Assembly (NCBI GenBank): GCA_020073385.1 | Contig: JAIQFH010000064.1 | Location: 1-35,838 of the forward strand | Direction of reading: 5' to 3' | Length of the DNA: 35,838 nt | DNA from: Terriglobia bacterium | GTDB taxonomy: Bacteria > Acidobacteriota > Terriglobia > Terriglobales > Acidobacteriaceae | Shown here: positions 16,538 to 26,700 of the stretch, piece by piece | How the letters are laid out: every line of letters begins with the position of its first letter | How positions within the stretch are numbered: position 1 is the stretch's first letter | Made by a program: the position numbers and the translations under genes | The notes under the pieces: generated by a model | Told to the model about the DNA's origin: nothing | The model's database searches: none | What the model saw: only the letters and a program-made list of their open reading frames with translations

Positions 16538-17506
16538 TTAGTATCCAAGCCTCTTGTCCACAATATTAGAGAGATCTTTTCCACTCCTGAATCTCTCAAG
16601 TTGCGCAACGAAGAATCGCATCGCGTTATCGAGCCAGTCCGGCGTGTGATCGGCACAGTGTGGGGACAAAAGGACATTTTCGAATGAATAAAAAGGATGG
16701 TGTTCTGGTAGAGGTTCTTGATCAAATACGTCCAGGGCAACTCCTCTAATTCTATTTTCTGAAAGTGCCTTGGTCATTGCCCGCTCGTCGATAGTCGGGC
16801 CGCGGCCGACATTGATCACCACCGCGTTCTTCTTCATGACAGCGAATTCGGCGTCTGCAATTAAACCTCGAGTCTGCTCGGTCAATGGCACCGCTAACAC
16901 TACATAATCACACCGTGAAAGCATGTCCAGGAGGCCCTCAGGTCCATACACGTGGTCGATCAGCAGATCCTCTTGAGTCTGTCGGGGAACACGCTGTCTG
17001 AGTGCTAGTACCTTCATTTCAAGTCCGCGGGCCCGTGCGGCTATCGCCCGTCCAATGCTTCCGTATCCGACGATGCCTAGTATTTGGCCCGAGACCATCG
17101 TAACGTCGAACTGTTCCCACACTCCGGCCAACTGATTGCGAATCATGCGACGAAAGTCCTTAGCGAAGTATAGGATTGACGCCACAACAAACTCGCCGAG
17201 GGAGGGACTGAAGACACCGCTACCATTTGTGAGGATGACTTCACTTTCGATGAGCTCAGGGAAGAGCGTCTGTTCCAAGCCTGCGGACCGGGAATGGATC
17301 CAACGCACGCCGTTTGACATCAAGAACACATCTCGGAGAAGCTCAAGCGAGCTCGACCAATTCAAAATAATCTCTGCATCGCCGCGACTGGCAAAGTCCC
17401 GCGCTGAGTCTCCGACCACGATTGTTGCCATTTGCCGCAACTCGGCGAGAAATGGAATGCTCTGATCGCCTGGTGCGGTCAACACGAGGATCGGGCTGTT
17501 GTTCAT
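16538..17506 (-). CDS. D-2-hydroxyacid dehydrogenase, NAD(P)-dependent
   Basis: About 322 aa, normal for the family, which interconverts 2-keto acids (glyoxylate, hydroxypyruvate and similar) and D-2-hydroxy acids in the cytoplasm. The dinucleotide loop is GIVGYGSIGRA (near 145-155). Catalytic residues are Arg in NVGRG (about 236), Glu in DVFDQEPLP (about 265) and His in LSPHCAD (about 284), numbering from a GTG one codon upstream. ATG 17506 is preceded by GGGGACGAAGTG, which gives a reasonable ribosome binding site. It diverges from the cupin gene and lies beside an alpha-hydroxy-acid oxidase and a sugar-acid-type transporter, which fits hydroxy-acid catabolism. The substrate cannot be read from sequence. 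Confidence 0.92.
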   Translation of the reverse strand: MNNSPILVLTAPGDQSIPFLAELRQMATIVVGDSARDFASRGDAEIILNWSSSLELLRDVFLMSNGVRWIHSRSAGLEQTLFPELIESEVILTNGSGVFSPSLGEFVVASILYFAKDFRRMIRNQLAGVWEQFDVTMVSGQILGIVGYGSIGRAIAARARGLEMKVLALRQRVPRQTQEDLLIDHVYGPEGLLDMLSRCDYVVLAVPLTEQTRGLIADAEFAVMKKNAVVINVGRGPTIDERAMTKALSENRIRGVALDVFDQEPLPEHHPFYSFENVLLSPHCADHTPDWLDNAMRFFVAQLERFRSGKDLSNIVDKRLGY

Positions 17507-17680
17507 CACTTCGTCCCCTTAGATACTCCATTTGGGCGCGAGAGCCTCTATACTACGTCCGGGATTTTACCCAACGAAAGCAGCAGCATCAGGATTTTTG
17601 AAAGTATCGTCGATCGAGTGTCATTGGGAAAGCTAGGTTGGCGATCGCGAAACGTCCGAGGAGTGTTTGGTGAGGTGAGC

Positions 17681-18112
17681 ATGTCATTGACGAGGCGAGA
17701 GGTTCTTAGTTTCCTTCCAGCGGTCGGCGTCGCAATTCCCCGGTTCGCTGCCCAGGACGATTCACTACCATCAGCAACCTTTCCATTCGATGACGTGCCC
17801 GTTCAAGACTCAGACCACACACGGGTTCGGAAAATCATCAAAGGCAAGCTGGCTACCGGTGAGCATTTCGAAGCGCACGAGACGACTCTACCTCCAAATG
17901 GGTATCCGCACCCGCCGCACCATCACCTTCACTCGGAGATGTGGCTTATCCGCGAAGGAACAGTCGAACTTACGATCAATGGCACTAGCCATCGTCTCGG
18001 TGCAGGAGGGGTGGGCTTCGTTCACTCGAACGAAGAGCATGGCATCAAGAACGTCGGTACTGGCCCAGCAACCTACTACGTTGTCGCTATCGGTCCTGGG
18101 GCAGACAGTTGA
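17681..18112 (+). CDS. cupin-domain protein with Tat signal
   Basis: 143 aa. The N-terminus MSLTRREVLSFLPAVGVAIP is a twin-arginine leader, so the protein is probably exported. The single cupin barrel has motif 1 with metal ligands His80, His82 and Glu86 (PHHHLHSEMWLIREG region) and motif 2 with His120 (NEEHGIKN). AGGTGAGC lies just before ATG 17681, which favours it over the much longer upstream frame start. Short cupins of this form may be dioxygenases, isomerases or binding proteins. The close alpha-hydroxy-acid oxidase gene, 50 bp downstream, suggests a joint role in sugar-acid metabolism. Function not assignable. Confidence 0.85.
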   Translation: MSLTRREVLSFLPAVGVAIPRFAAQDDSLPSATFPFDDVPVQDSDHTRVRKIIKGKLATGEHFEAHETTLPPNGYPHPPHHHLHSEMWLIREGTVELTINGTSHRLGAGGVGFVHSNEEHGIKNVGTGPATYYVVAIGPGADS

Positions 18113-18162
18113 TGATGATCCGCAATATTCCGAGATAGATGACAGCCGGCAGGCTCTCCTAA

Positions 18163-19338
18163 ATGGCCCTCATCTCATCGCGCATCTCGCGAGCTGTCAA
18201 CATCGAAGATCTGTGCGAGCTGGCACGTCGCCGTCTACCGAGAATTGTTTTCAACTACATCGATGGAGGTGCAGAAGCGGAATGGACACTTCGCGAAAAT
18301 CGTCGAGCCTTTGACGCAGTCACGTTTCGACCGAGTCAAGCTATTGCCGTGCCAACGTGCGATTTGCGAACTCGAGTGCTTGGTACGGACCTGTCCATGC
18401 CGCTGCTTCTGGCCCCCGTGGGTTATCTGCGTGTCATGCATCCCGGTGGCGAAATCGCTGCTGCCAGAGCGGCCAGCAAAGCTGGCGTGGGCATGATTCT
18501 GTCAACGGTTTCTGGCCATCGGCTGGAGGACGTGAAGACTGCGTCTACCGGGCAGGTTTGGTATCAGCTCTATCTCACAGGTGGCCGCGCAGCTGCAGAG
18601 AATGCAATGCGCCGAGCCATCGATGTGGGTTACACAGTTCTGGTGATTACGATTGATTCGACCGTCATCGGACATCGCGAGCGCGAGTCGCGTGACGGGA
18701 TGGAGCAGTTCCTGCGTGGGAATCTGTGGTCAAAGATACCTTTTGTGTCGGACATTCTCACCCATCCACGCTGGTTGGCGCGCTTCCTTCTAGACGGCGG
18801 TCTTCCCGACATGCCTAATATTGTCACCCCTGAAAGGGGTGTACTTCGGGTTCGCGACGCTCACACTGCGATGAAGCGCCAAGCATTCAGTTGGAGCGAC
18901 ATGCCGTGGATTCGCGCGCTCTGGAAAGGACCGATCGTCATCAAGGGCGTTCTCACCGCAGAGGATGCGAGACGGTCGCTCGACCATGGTGCTGCTGCCG
19001 TGGTTGTTTCCAATCACGGAGGCCGCCAACTTGACGGCGTCCCGGCGAGCCTGCAAGTTCTGCCGGAAGTCGTTGAAGAAGTCAAAGATCGCGCGGAAGT
19101 CCTGATGGATAGCGGCATTCGTCGCGGGTCAGACATCGTCAAAGCAATTTGCCTCGGTGCTCGCGCCGTGCTTTGCGGACGATCGTACGCCTACGGACTC
19201 GCCGCAGCTGGCGAACCGGGTGTTACACGGTCGATCGAGATGCTACGAAATGATTTGGAGAGGTGTCTCAAGTTGTTGGGATGCCCTTCTGTGAACGCTC
19301 TAACCCGATCCTATGTGAGCGTGGCGCCCCACCGTTGA
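18163..19338 (+). CDS. FMN-dependent alpha-hydroxy-acid oxidase/dehydrogenase
   Basis: 391 aa, typical of the L-lactate dehydrogenase/glycolate oxidase/mandelate dehydrogenase family, which oxidises L-2-hydroxy acids with FMN. Landmarks are FNYIDGGAEAEWTLREN (N-terminal), MPLLLAPVGYLRVMHPGGE (flavin site), WYQLYLTGG, the FMN-phosphate Lys in IVIKGVL, the active-site His/Arg in SNHGGRQLDG, and the second phosphate site DSGIRRGSDIVKAICLGARAV split over the C-terminal barrel. It lacks an N-terminal signal. It forms a probable unit with the preceding cupin and is convergent with the transporter gene, nine bases apart. The substrate is unknown. Confidence 0.93.
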   Translation: MALISSRISRAVNIEDLCELARRRLPRIVFNYIDGGAEAEWTLRENRRAFDAVTFRPSQAIAVPTCDLRTRVLGTDLSMPLLLAPVGYLRVMHPGGEIAAARAASKAGVGMILSTVSGHRLEDVKTASTGQVWYQLYLTGGRAAAENAMRRAIDVGYTVLVITIDSTVIGHRERESRDGMEQFLRGNLWSKIPFVSDILTHPRWLARFLLDGGLPDMPNIVTPERGVLRVRDAHTAMKRQAFSWSDMPWIRALWKGPIVIKGVLTAEDARRSLDHGAAAVVVSNHGGRQLDGVPASLQVLPEVVEEVKDRAEVLMDSGIRRGSDIVKAICLGARAVLCGRSYAYGLAAAGEPGVTRSIEMLRNDLERCLKLLGCPSVNALTRSYVSVAPHR

Positions 19339-19347
19339 ACAATTGGC

Positions 19348-20571
19348 CTAAGAGCTGTGTGTCTTCAGATCCCCGACAACGAACCAGTAGGCAAGTACAC
19401 CTGCTAAAAGAATGATCGAGGCGAGTTGAAACCCTGGAACATACGAGCCCCGGGATGTAATCAAGAATCCTACCGCGAGCGGCGCTGCGATGCCGGCGAG
19501 GTTTCCTGCGAAATTTTCCGCTCCAGTCCAGACCCCCACTGCTTCCGGAGGCGCGCACGACTGAAGAATCGCCAGAAGATTCCCGGTTGCAAGCCCGACT
19601 AGAGAGGCTGCAATCAATAACCCTATCGCTACACCTGTATGGACGCTGTGCATCGCCGCTATGAGAAAGATCCCCATGCTGAAAGCGACCGTTACGATCC
19701 CTTTCCGAGTAGCCGTTTCGTTCCAGCCATGGCGGATCAGGCTATCGGCGATCCATCCGCCAAGTGGTTCGGCAATCCCAAATGTAAAGAAAGCAAGCGA
19801 AGCATAAAATCCGGCTTGCACGATGTTGAGCTGGCGCACTGTTACCAGATAGTCGGGCAGCCAAGTCACCAGCACATACCAGTAGTAATCAAAACAAAAA
19901 AATCCCAGGCATATGCCGATCAAGTTGCGATTGAGCAAAGTGCGCGCCGCGGAACTCGACGCGTCAGATGTTGCCGCGTTCGGTCTCGCCGCTCGCAGAC
20001 GGCGCGGGAAAACCCAAAACCATGGTGCCAGCCAGAGGAGCGCCGTGAAACCTAAAATCAGGAAAGTGCGTCGCCAGCCAACATGAACTAAGAGCCAGGG
20101 AACAAGCATGCCTTCCAAGACGAGGCCGGTTCGAGTCCCGAAATCGAAGAGTCCAGAGGGCAGACCACGTTCTTTCGGCGAGAACAGCAAGCTGACGATT
20201 TTGGTCCCTCCAGGCAGATAAATGGATTCTCCAATGCCAAGCAGCATCCGGAATGCGAGTAAAGCCGTGAAGCTTCTGGCCAGACCCGTGAACCCTTGAG
20301 CAAATGACCAAACGATGAACGCTCCAGCGTAGAGCCAGCGCAAATTGAAACGGTCTGCTGCCCAACCGATTGGAATTTGCATCAGCGCATATGACCAGAA
20401 AAAGGAAGACAGCAGCAGGCCCTTGCTTTGCGCCGTGAGCTGGAAATCCTTCGAGATGACAGGCAGAGCGAATGAAAGCGCCGCGCGGTCCAGGTAGTTG
20501 ATTAACGATGCAGCAAAAAGCAAACTGATAATTGACCAGCGGCGATTATCGAAAAGGTTCCTGGCGTCCAT
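19348..20571 (-). CDS. MFS transporter, ACS (anion:cation symporter) family
   Basis: About 407 aa with twelve predicted membrane spans. Family signs are NYLDRAALSFALPVISKDF in the first span region, GWAADRFNLRW in the loop between spans 2 and 3, and RMLLGIGESIYLPGG in span 4. These features place it with hexuronate, galactonate and phthalate-type carriers that import organic anions with protons. ATG 20571 and a GTG at 20586 are both possible starts; neither has a clear ribosome binding site. Its neighbours (hydroxyacid dehydrogenase, FMN oxidase) support a sugar-acid or hydroxy-acid substrate. Confidence 0.9.
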   Translation of the reverse strand: MDARNLFDNRRWSIISLLFAASLINYLDRAALSFALPVISKDFQLTAQSKGLLLSSFFWSYALMQIPIGWAADRFNLRWLYAGAFIVWSFAQGFTGLARSFTALLAFRMLLGIGESIYLPGGTKIVSLLFSPKERGLPSGLFDFGTRTGLVLEGMLVPWLLVHVGWRRTFLILGFTALLWLAPWFWVFPRRLRAARPNAATSDASSSAARTLLNRNLIGICLGFFCFDYYWYVLVTWLPDYLVTVRQLNIVQAGFYASLAFFTFGIAEPLGGWIADSLIRHGWNETATRKGIVTVAFSMGIFLIAAMHSVHTGVAIGLLIAASLVGLATGNLLAILQSCAPPEAVGVWTGAENFAGNLAGIAAPLAVGFLITSRGSYVPGFQLASIILLAGVLAYWFVVGDLKTHSS

Positions 20572-20819
20572 TTTCTGCGAGGCCACTCAGAGACGGGGAC
20601 AGGATAGACCAAACTGCAGCATTCCAACGAATACTCCAAAGCGGATCACCCTCTAGCCAGAGTGAAGTTCCTTATCAGTCAGCAACAACCCAAGCCTAGA
20701 CTCGCGGCCACCCCGTTACCCGAAACCGCAGACTATGCTTGCTACAGTCAATTCTGAATGCATTCAAGCGATTTCGTTGACAGCCCCCACCCCTATGGAT
20801 ACAATATCCCGACTTTCTG

Positions 20820-21378
20820 TCCGATCCTTCCGACCTGAAGCCTTGGACTGACCGTCGCCGTGAATCCCGCTGTGAGGACGATGCCGGTTTCGTGTTTGGG
20901 AGAGGCTATTCCGACCAGGCTTTCAGTGATAATTTCACGGATCCCAACAATAACATCAACCGGAACAATAATTACCTCAATCTCGATGCCACTTATGTCT
21001 TCAAGATTGACGGAATCTACGAATTGCCTTGGAAACTAGGTACCAGTGTCAATTTCCAGCACTATACAGGTTTTCCACTTCAACCGACGGAGACGTTCAA
21101 TGTGCCGAACGGACAAGGAGTGGATGTCGGAGAATCGGTCATCCTTCAACCGGCTGGAGCCCAGCGTTTTCCCAGCGTGAATATGTTGAACCTGAGGCTT
21201 TCCCGCGAGTTTGTGATCAGAGATCGCTGGCACGTCATTCCAACGGCGGATTTCTTTAATGTAACCAACGCGCAGACCGTAATCGGTGAAGTCACATCCT
21301 ATGGTTCCAGCTATTTGTTTCCTTATTCCACCATCAACCCTTAACGCTACGCGCTTTGGATTGCGGGTTACGTTCTAG
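20820..21378 (+). pseudogene. 3' fragment of an Oar-like TonB-dependent receptor
   Basis: Only the last strands of an outer-membrane beta-barrel are present. Recognisable pieces are DNFTDPNNNINRNNNYL, YELPWKLGTSVNFQHYTGFP, LRLSREFVIRDRWHVIPTAD and FFNVTNAQTVIGEVTS. Recognition begins near 20890 and the same frame is open further upstream. The complete protein would exceed 900 aa, with an N-terminal carboxypeptidase-regulatory-like domain and plug, all missing. The frame stops at 21342-21344 (TINP), but the next frame continues NATRFGLRVTF to a stop at 21376-21378. That is the expected aromatic C-terminus, so one extra T near 21341 is likely. It is probably a nonfunctional remnant next to the S9 peptidase. 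The left limit is approximate. Confidence 0.75.
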
Positions 21379-21495
21379 TAGCTTGTTCAGTTGGTTGCGG
21401 GTGGATCCGTAATTGGCGGGTCGGGAACTTTCTGCACCCTATCTGCTCGATTCTTGCCCCTGAACTCTCTTCTCAAAACTGTCTAGGAGGCCCCC

Positions 21496-23673
21496 ATGCA
21501 ACTGGCCAGAAGAACGATCAGGTTCACTGTCGGTATCGCCGTGATGCTAGCGGAATTCGGCTTGGGACAAGTGATGGCCAAAACCGTGCCCTTGACGATC
21601 GAGCAACTGATCGATATCAAGCATCCATCCAACCCGATCTGGGCGCCGAACGGTAAATACGTCGTGTTCATTTGGGACCGCGCCGGTGTTTCGAATCTCT
21701 ATTTAGCCAGTTCCACCGGCGGCGGTCAGCCGGTCCCACTGACTTCTTTTCCAGAAGGAGGTGTGGAAAAGGTCTTCTGGAGTCAGGACTCGCAGACAGT
21801 CTACTTCGCTCGCGGTGGCGACCTGTGGCAGGTTGCCGTGTCCGGAGGTGCGCCGAAAACAGTTTGGACCGCTCCCATTGGTGAGTCCGAAGTTGTCCCC
21901 TCGCCGGATGGCGCACGCGTCGCATTTGTGTGTTCGAATCGTGCAGCGGATGAAGAGAGTTCACGACACAGCGAACTGATCGTACGTTCGCTAGCCGACA
22001 CCAGCGAAACTGCGATTGCCAGCGATGAGGTCAGCATCCATGACATCGTTTGGTCACCAGATGGTAGTTCGCTTGCGTACACAGCGGGCGCGAAGGTCAT
22101 TCATCACGATGAAGCCCCTTCCTACTCGGGCGCAAAGATCATTTATCGCGCCTCGGAGTACACGCCCGGACAAATCTATGCGCTCCGGCTCGGCGGCAGC
22201 CAGCCCGTGGCCATCGGCACTGCGGCGGAATATGGCGGTCTCGCTTGGCTCGACAATAGCCATCTCGTTTTCGATCACGTTTCAAATAACTTCAAGACGT
22301 ACACAATCTACGTTGCTGACGCATCCGGCGGCCCGCTGCGCTCCGTCTACGAAATTACGGAGAAGGACTTTTGGAGCATTCCTGATTGGGGCGAGGCGGG
22401 TGCGCAGCCCTGGCCTTCACCAGACGGTAAGTGGATCGCCTTCCTCAGTGACCGCGATGGATGGGATCATTTATATGTAGTGTCGGCTTCAGGTGGAGAA
22501 GCCACTCAGGTCACAAAAGGGCACTTCGAAGCTTGGCGGCCAGCTTGGTCGCATGACAGTACGCGCATTGCGTTTGATGCCAACGAGGCAGATCGCCCGG
22601 GAGACCGGCAAATCGGCATTGCGGCCATCGGCAGCGATCCGGCTCATGCCGTAATCACCTATATAACCGGAGGCAACGGCACCAACATAGAACCCCACTG
22701 GTCGGCAGACGACAAACGGCTTGTGTACCAGCACACTGATACCCGCAACAGCGCGGATTTCTTTGTCGACGAAGCAAAGGCGAACGCGAAAGCGGTACGC
22801 CTTTCGGACTCGATGCCCGCCAGCATTGATAAATCACAATTCGTCGAGCCGCAATTCGTTCACTTTCCAGGTCCAGACGGCAAGACTGTGCCGGGATGGC
22901 TCTTCATCCCTCCCAATCTCGACCGTTCAAAAAAATATCCTGCCATCATCTGGGTCCACGGCGACGGCGTGAATCAGAATTACGACGGCTGGCACGTGCA
23001 ACGAAACTACGCCGTCTATTACAGCTTTCACCAATATTTGCTGCAGCAGGGGTATATCGTCTTCGCTCCCGATTATCGTGGGAGCATTGGGTATGGGCGA
23101 GATTGGCGCAACGGCGTTTACATGGACGTGGGCGGGAAGGACGCCAAAGATGCCTGGATGTCCGCCAATTTTCTAAAAACTCTCCCTTACGTCGATGCCG
23201 ATCGCATCGGGATTTGGGGACTTAGTTATGGTGGTTTCTTCACATTGATTGCCATGACCGACCAACCCACCCTATTCAAGGCTGGTGTCGACGTCGCTGG
23301 CGTGGTGGATTATGTCATGTATTATTCGGACCCTTATCACGGTGACTGGACCGAGAGCCGCATCGGGCGCCCGGAACAAAATCCACAAGTCTATGCCCAG
23401 GCCTCGCCAATTTCGCACATCGATCGACTGGCGCGCCCGCTGCTAGTGCTACACGGCACGGCTGACGTCAACGTTCCCTATCTCGAATCTGTCTGGCTCA
23501 TTGACGAAGCGCTCAAGAAGAACAAAGGGGCTCTGCTTTCTTACATGATGTATCCAGGCGAATTTCATTACTTCACACGCGCGCACGTCCTCGACGATGC
23601 ATGGCATCGTGTCGATGACTTCTTCGGTTTCCACTTGCAGGGCAGAATTAATCGGCGACCGCAAAGCAACTAA
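21496..23673 (+). CDS. secreted S9-family peptidase (prolyl oligopeptidase/DPP-like)
   Basis: 725 aa. An N-terminal signal peptide (hydrophobic FTVGIAVMLAEFGLG, probable cut near VMA-KT) precedes a WD40-like beta-propeller (about 40-440) with PDG repeats. The propeller is followed by an alpha/beta-hydrolase domain. The catalytic triad is Ser577 in GLSYGG, Asp657 in HGTADVNVPY and His691 in GEFHYF. The oxyanion-side motif is PAIIWVHGDG. AGGAGG before ATG 21496 is a strong ribosome binding site. Such enzymes cleave oligopeptides, often after Pro or Ala, in the periplasm or outside the cell. It follows a TonB-receptor remnant, which may once have imported products. Family is certain; the exact specificity is not. 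Confidence 0.95.
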   Translation: MQLARRTIRFTVGIAVMLAEFGLGQVMAKTVPLTIEQLIDIKHPSNPIWAPNGKYVVFIWDRAGVSNLYLASSTGGGQPVPLTSFPEGGVEKVFWSQDSQTVYFARGGDLWQVAVSGGAPKTVWTAPIGESEVVPSPDGARVAFVCSNRAADEESSRHSELIVRSLADTSETAIASDEVSIHDIVWSPDGSSLAYTAGAKVIHHDEAPSYSGAKIIYRASEYTPGQIYALRLGGSQPVAIGTAAEYGGLAWLDNSHLVFDHVSNNFKTYTIYVADASGGPLRSVYEITEKDFWSIPDWGEAGAQPWPSPDGKWIAFLSDRDGWDHLYVVSASGGEATQVTKGHFEAWRPAWSHDSTRIAFDANEADRPGDRQIGIAAIGSDPAHAVITYITGGNGTNIEPHWSADDKRLVYQHTDTRNSADFFVDEAKANAKAVRLSDSMPASIDKSQFVEPQFVHFPGPDGKTVPGWLFIPPNLDRSKKYPAIIWVHGDGVNQNYDGWHVQRNYAVYYSFHQYLLQQGYIVFAPDYRGSIGYGRDWRNGVYMDVGGKDAKDAWMSANFLKTLPYVDADRIGIWGLSYGGFFTLIAMTDQPTLFKAGVDVAGVVDYVMYYSDPYHGDWTESRIGRPEQNPQVYAQASPISHIDRLARPLLVLHGTADVNVPYLESVWLIDEALKKNKGALLSYMMYPGEFHYFTRAHVLDDAWHRVDDFFGFHLQGRINRRPQSN

Positions 23674-23709
23674 ACTCGGCCGTGCAGCGTTAGCGTTCCG
23701 AACCCATTG

Positions 23710-26700
23710 TCAATTACCCTTGCCTGTGCTTGGGCTAACGGTTAGGGTCAATGCGCCGAAGTCGCCTAGACTGCGATTGAAAGCCGGAATATCTTCTCTT
23801 ACGAAATTGCGGAACTCCGTGTCTACGTCGGTCATCTGGCTCTCGAAAGTCTTCAGCAACTCCAATTGAGTGTCGGTCGGAGCGAAATCGGCACCGCCTG
23901 CGACATCTCCGCCACCCGTTCCGACTTCTGCGTTGAGCCAGATCAGGTTCAGATACAGCTGATATGGTTCCACGAAGTATTTGTCATCACTATTAAGCAG
24001 GGCCTGCGAAACAAGCTTGTGCTCAATTGACAGCAGTTTCTTGTCAAGAGCCTCGGCGGAGTTGAGGAGATCGGCTTTGCGCTTCGTCTCCGCCTCGCTA
24101 AGAACCTGGGGCGGAGCGGGTTCGAACTTCGGACCTTCGTATTCGTTTTCTTCGTCCGTAGGAGCTTCTTTGTTTTCTTCTTCTTTTTTCTTGGCCGGAC
24201 GTAGCATGGCTTTTACGTCTTCCAGTTGCTTTCGCACCCACTCAATTCGGTTCACGGTATCTGATATGTGGCTGATGTCGTCGCGGATGGCGAGTAGCGT
24301 CTTCAGTGATTGCTCGATATCCGCATCGGAGGCTGTAATGCGCCGATCTCGCGCAACTGTCAACGGCTGCGAGAAGGATTGGCCCTCAACTTTCAAGCGG
24401 ACAACGTACTTGCCCGGCGCAACAATGGGTCCTCCTTCGGCAGGCTTCGATCCCCAGTGTGTGATTGGCCGCGAATCAGAGTCCCGAAAGCGTGGTTCTT
24501 CCCAAATGTGGGGGTTGTCTGGTGCCACCGTCCGCAGCGCAACCAGTCGTGGAGAGTCATGCCGAAGATCCCATTGCACGCGGTTAATCCCAACACGCGC
24601 CCTGGTCTCAAGCTTTCGGATTACTTTACCTTCGGAATCGAGGATGTCGAGTTGGATCGGATCCTTCGGCGCGGTCTTTAGTGAGAAGTTGAGCATTGCT
24701 TTGCCGCCGCGGGTAAAGCGATAGGTCGCGCGCGGCTCGAATAGCACGACCGCGGAGTCGGAGTGAGTTTTTGCCATCTGCTCCAGCGGCGTGATGTCAT
24801 CGAGAATGTAGAGTCCCCGTCCATAAGTGGAGACGACGAGATCGTGAAAGTTCTTCTGCACCACAGCCCAAGTTACTGGAGAATGTGGTAATCCAGCATC
24901 GAGCGCGGACCAGTGTCCGCCGTCGTCGGGTGAGTAGAAAAGCCCATTGCCTGTGCCGGCAAAGAGCAGTCCTGCGCAGTTTGGATCTTCGGCGATCGTC
25001 CGGACATAGGAGAGTTCGTGCCTCGGCAACTCATTGCTGATCTTCTTCCATGTCTTCCCCATGTCTGTGGTTTTGTAGATAAAAGGATCTCGATCATCCA
25101 TCAGATGGAAATCGACGCTCACATAGGCGGTACCTGCTTCAAAGCTGGAAGGCGCTATGCTCGTAATGGTGCCCCACGGCGGGAGTCCGTTAACGTTCTT
25201 GGTGACGTTGACCCATTGACCACGATCGTCGGTATGCCAAATCTGTCCGTCGTTGGTCCCGGCCCAGATGAGTCCTTTCTGCACAGGTGACGGAGCGATC
25301 GCGAATACCACTTCTCCGTAAAACTGGCCGAGATTATCGCCTACGATTCCTCCCGATGGAACGATCCGCGAGGCATCCTGTGTGGAAAGATCCGGGCTGA
25401 TGACCGACCAACTCTGTCCGCCATCGCTGGTTTTGAAAATGACCTGGCAGCCGTAGTAGACCGTGTTGTGATCGAACGGATCGATGGCCAGCGGAGAGGT
25501 CCAATGGCAGCGATACTTAATTTCGTTGGGCGGTGAGTCCAGGGTCATCATCCAGGGACTGACGGAGCGGGCGTGTTTGATCCGCGCATCCCAGCGAGTC
25601 ACTTTGTTGCCATAACACGTCGCCCAGACGATGTTTGGGTCGGTTATATCTGGAATTGTAAATCCGGATTCACAGCCTCCCATGCCGTGATCCCAACCGG
25701 TTTCGTTTCCATCAATGGGCACGCTCGGACCTCGCATGTTTCCGTCGTCCTGCATGTTGCTGTAGAAGTAATACGGAACCTGATTGTCGACAGCGACGTG
25801 ATACATCTGGCCAATCGGCAGTTTCACGCGATGCAATCCGCGGCCGTGCACGGTTGTGATGCTCATCCCGCCATCGTCGGTGATGACAAAACGGTCGGGA
25901 TTCTGAGGATCAATCCAGATGTCGTGCGTGTCTCCTCCCCAGGGAACCTCCTTGAAGTTCTCCCCGCCGTCCAGCGAGCGATGGAAAGAACTGTTGGAGA
26001 CGTAAACCTCGTTTTCGTTCCCTGTTGAAACCGCGATCCGAATGTAATAGCCAGCCCGTCCGATCAGCGCACGCTGGTAGTTGACTGCCTTCCAGTGTTC
26101 TCCTCCATCGTCGGAACGCCAGAGTGAACCTTGTTCCGTTGTCTGGATCAGAGCGAAGACGCGGCGGGAATTTGTGGGTGCGACTGCGACGTCGATTTTC
26201 CCAAGGGGCACGTGAGGCAGGCCGTGTTCCTCAAGGTGCGTCCATTTCGTTCCACCATCATGGGAAACGTATAGACCACTACCTGGACCGCCACTGAATT
26301 CGCCATAGGTATGCATCTCTGCTTGCCACATTCCGGCAAACAACGTGTGTGGGTTGTGCGGATCCATAGTCAGACCCGAGCAGCCCACATTGTCACCGGC
26401 GAAGAGAACTCGCTCCCAATGCTGACCGCCATCCGTGGTTCGGAAGACGCCCCGCTCCGATTGAGGCCCAGTCATGCGGCCTAACACGCAGGCGAAAACG
26501 ATGTCCGCATTGGATGGATGAATCACGATGCGTCCGATTCTTCCGCTGTGTTCGAGACCCATGTTGGTCCATGTTTTGCCAGCATCAACGGACTTGTAAA
26601 TCCCGTTTCCCATAACGTCGATATCGCGAATCGCCCAGGCCTCACCTGTTCCAGCCCATACCGTGCTGGGATCGGAGTGCGCCACCGCGAGAGATCCGAT

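Noticed and set aside
23981..24724. 247-codon plus-strand frame
   Set aside because: Antisense to the BNR protein gene, Ser-rich shadow.
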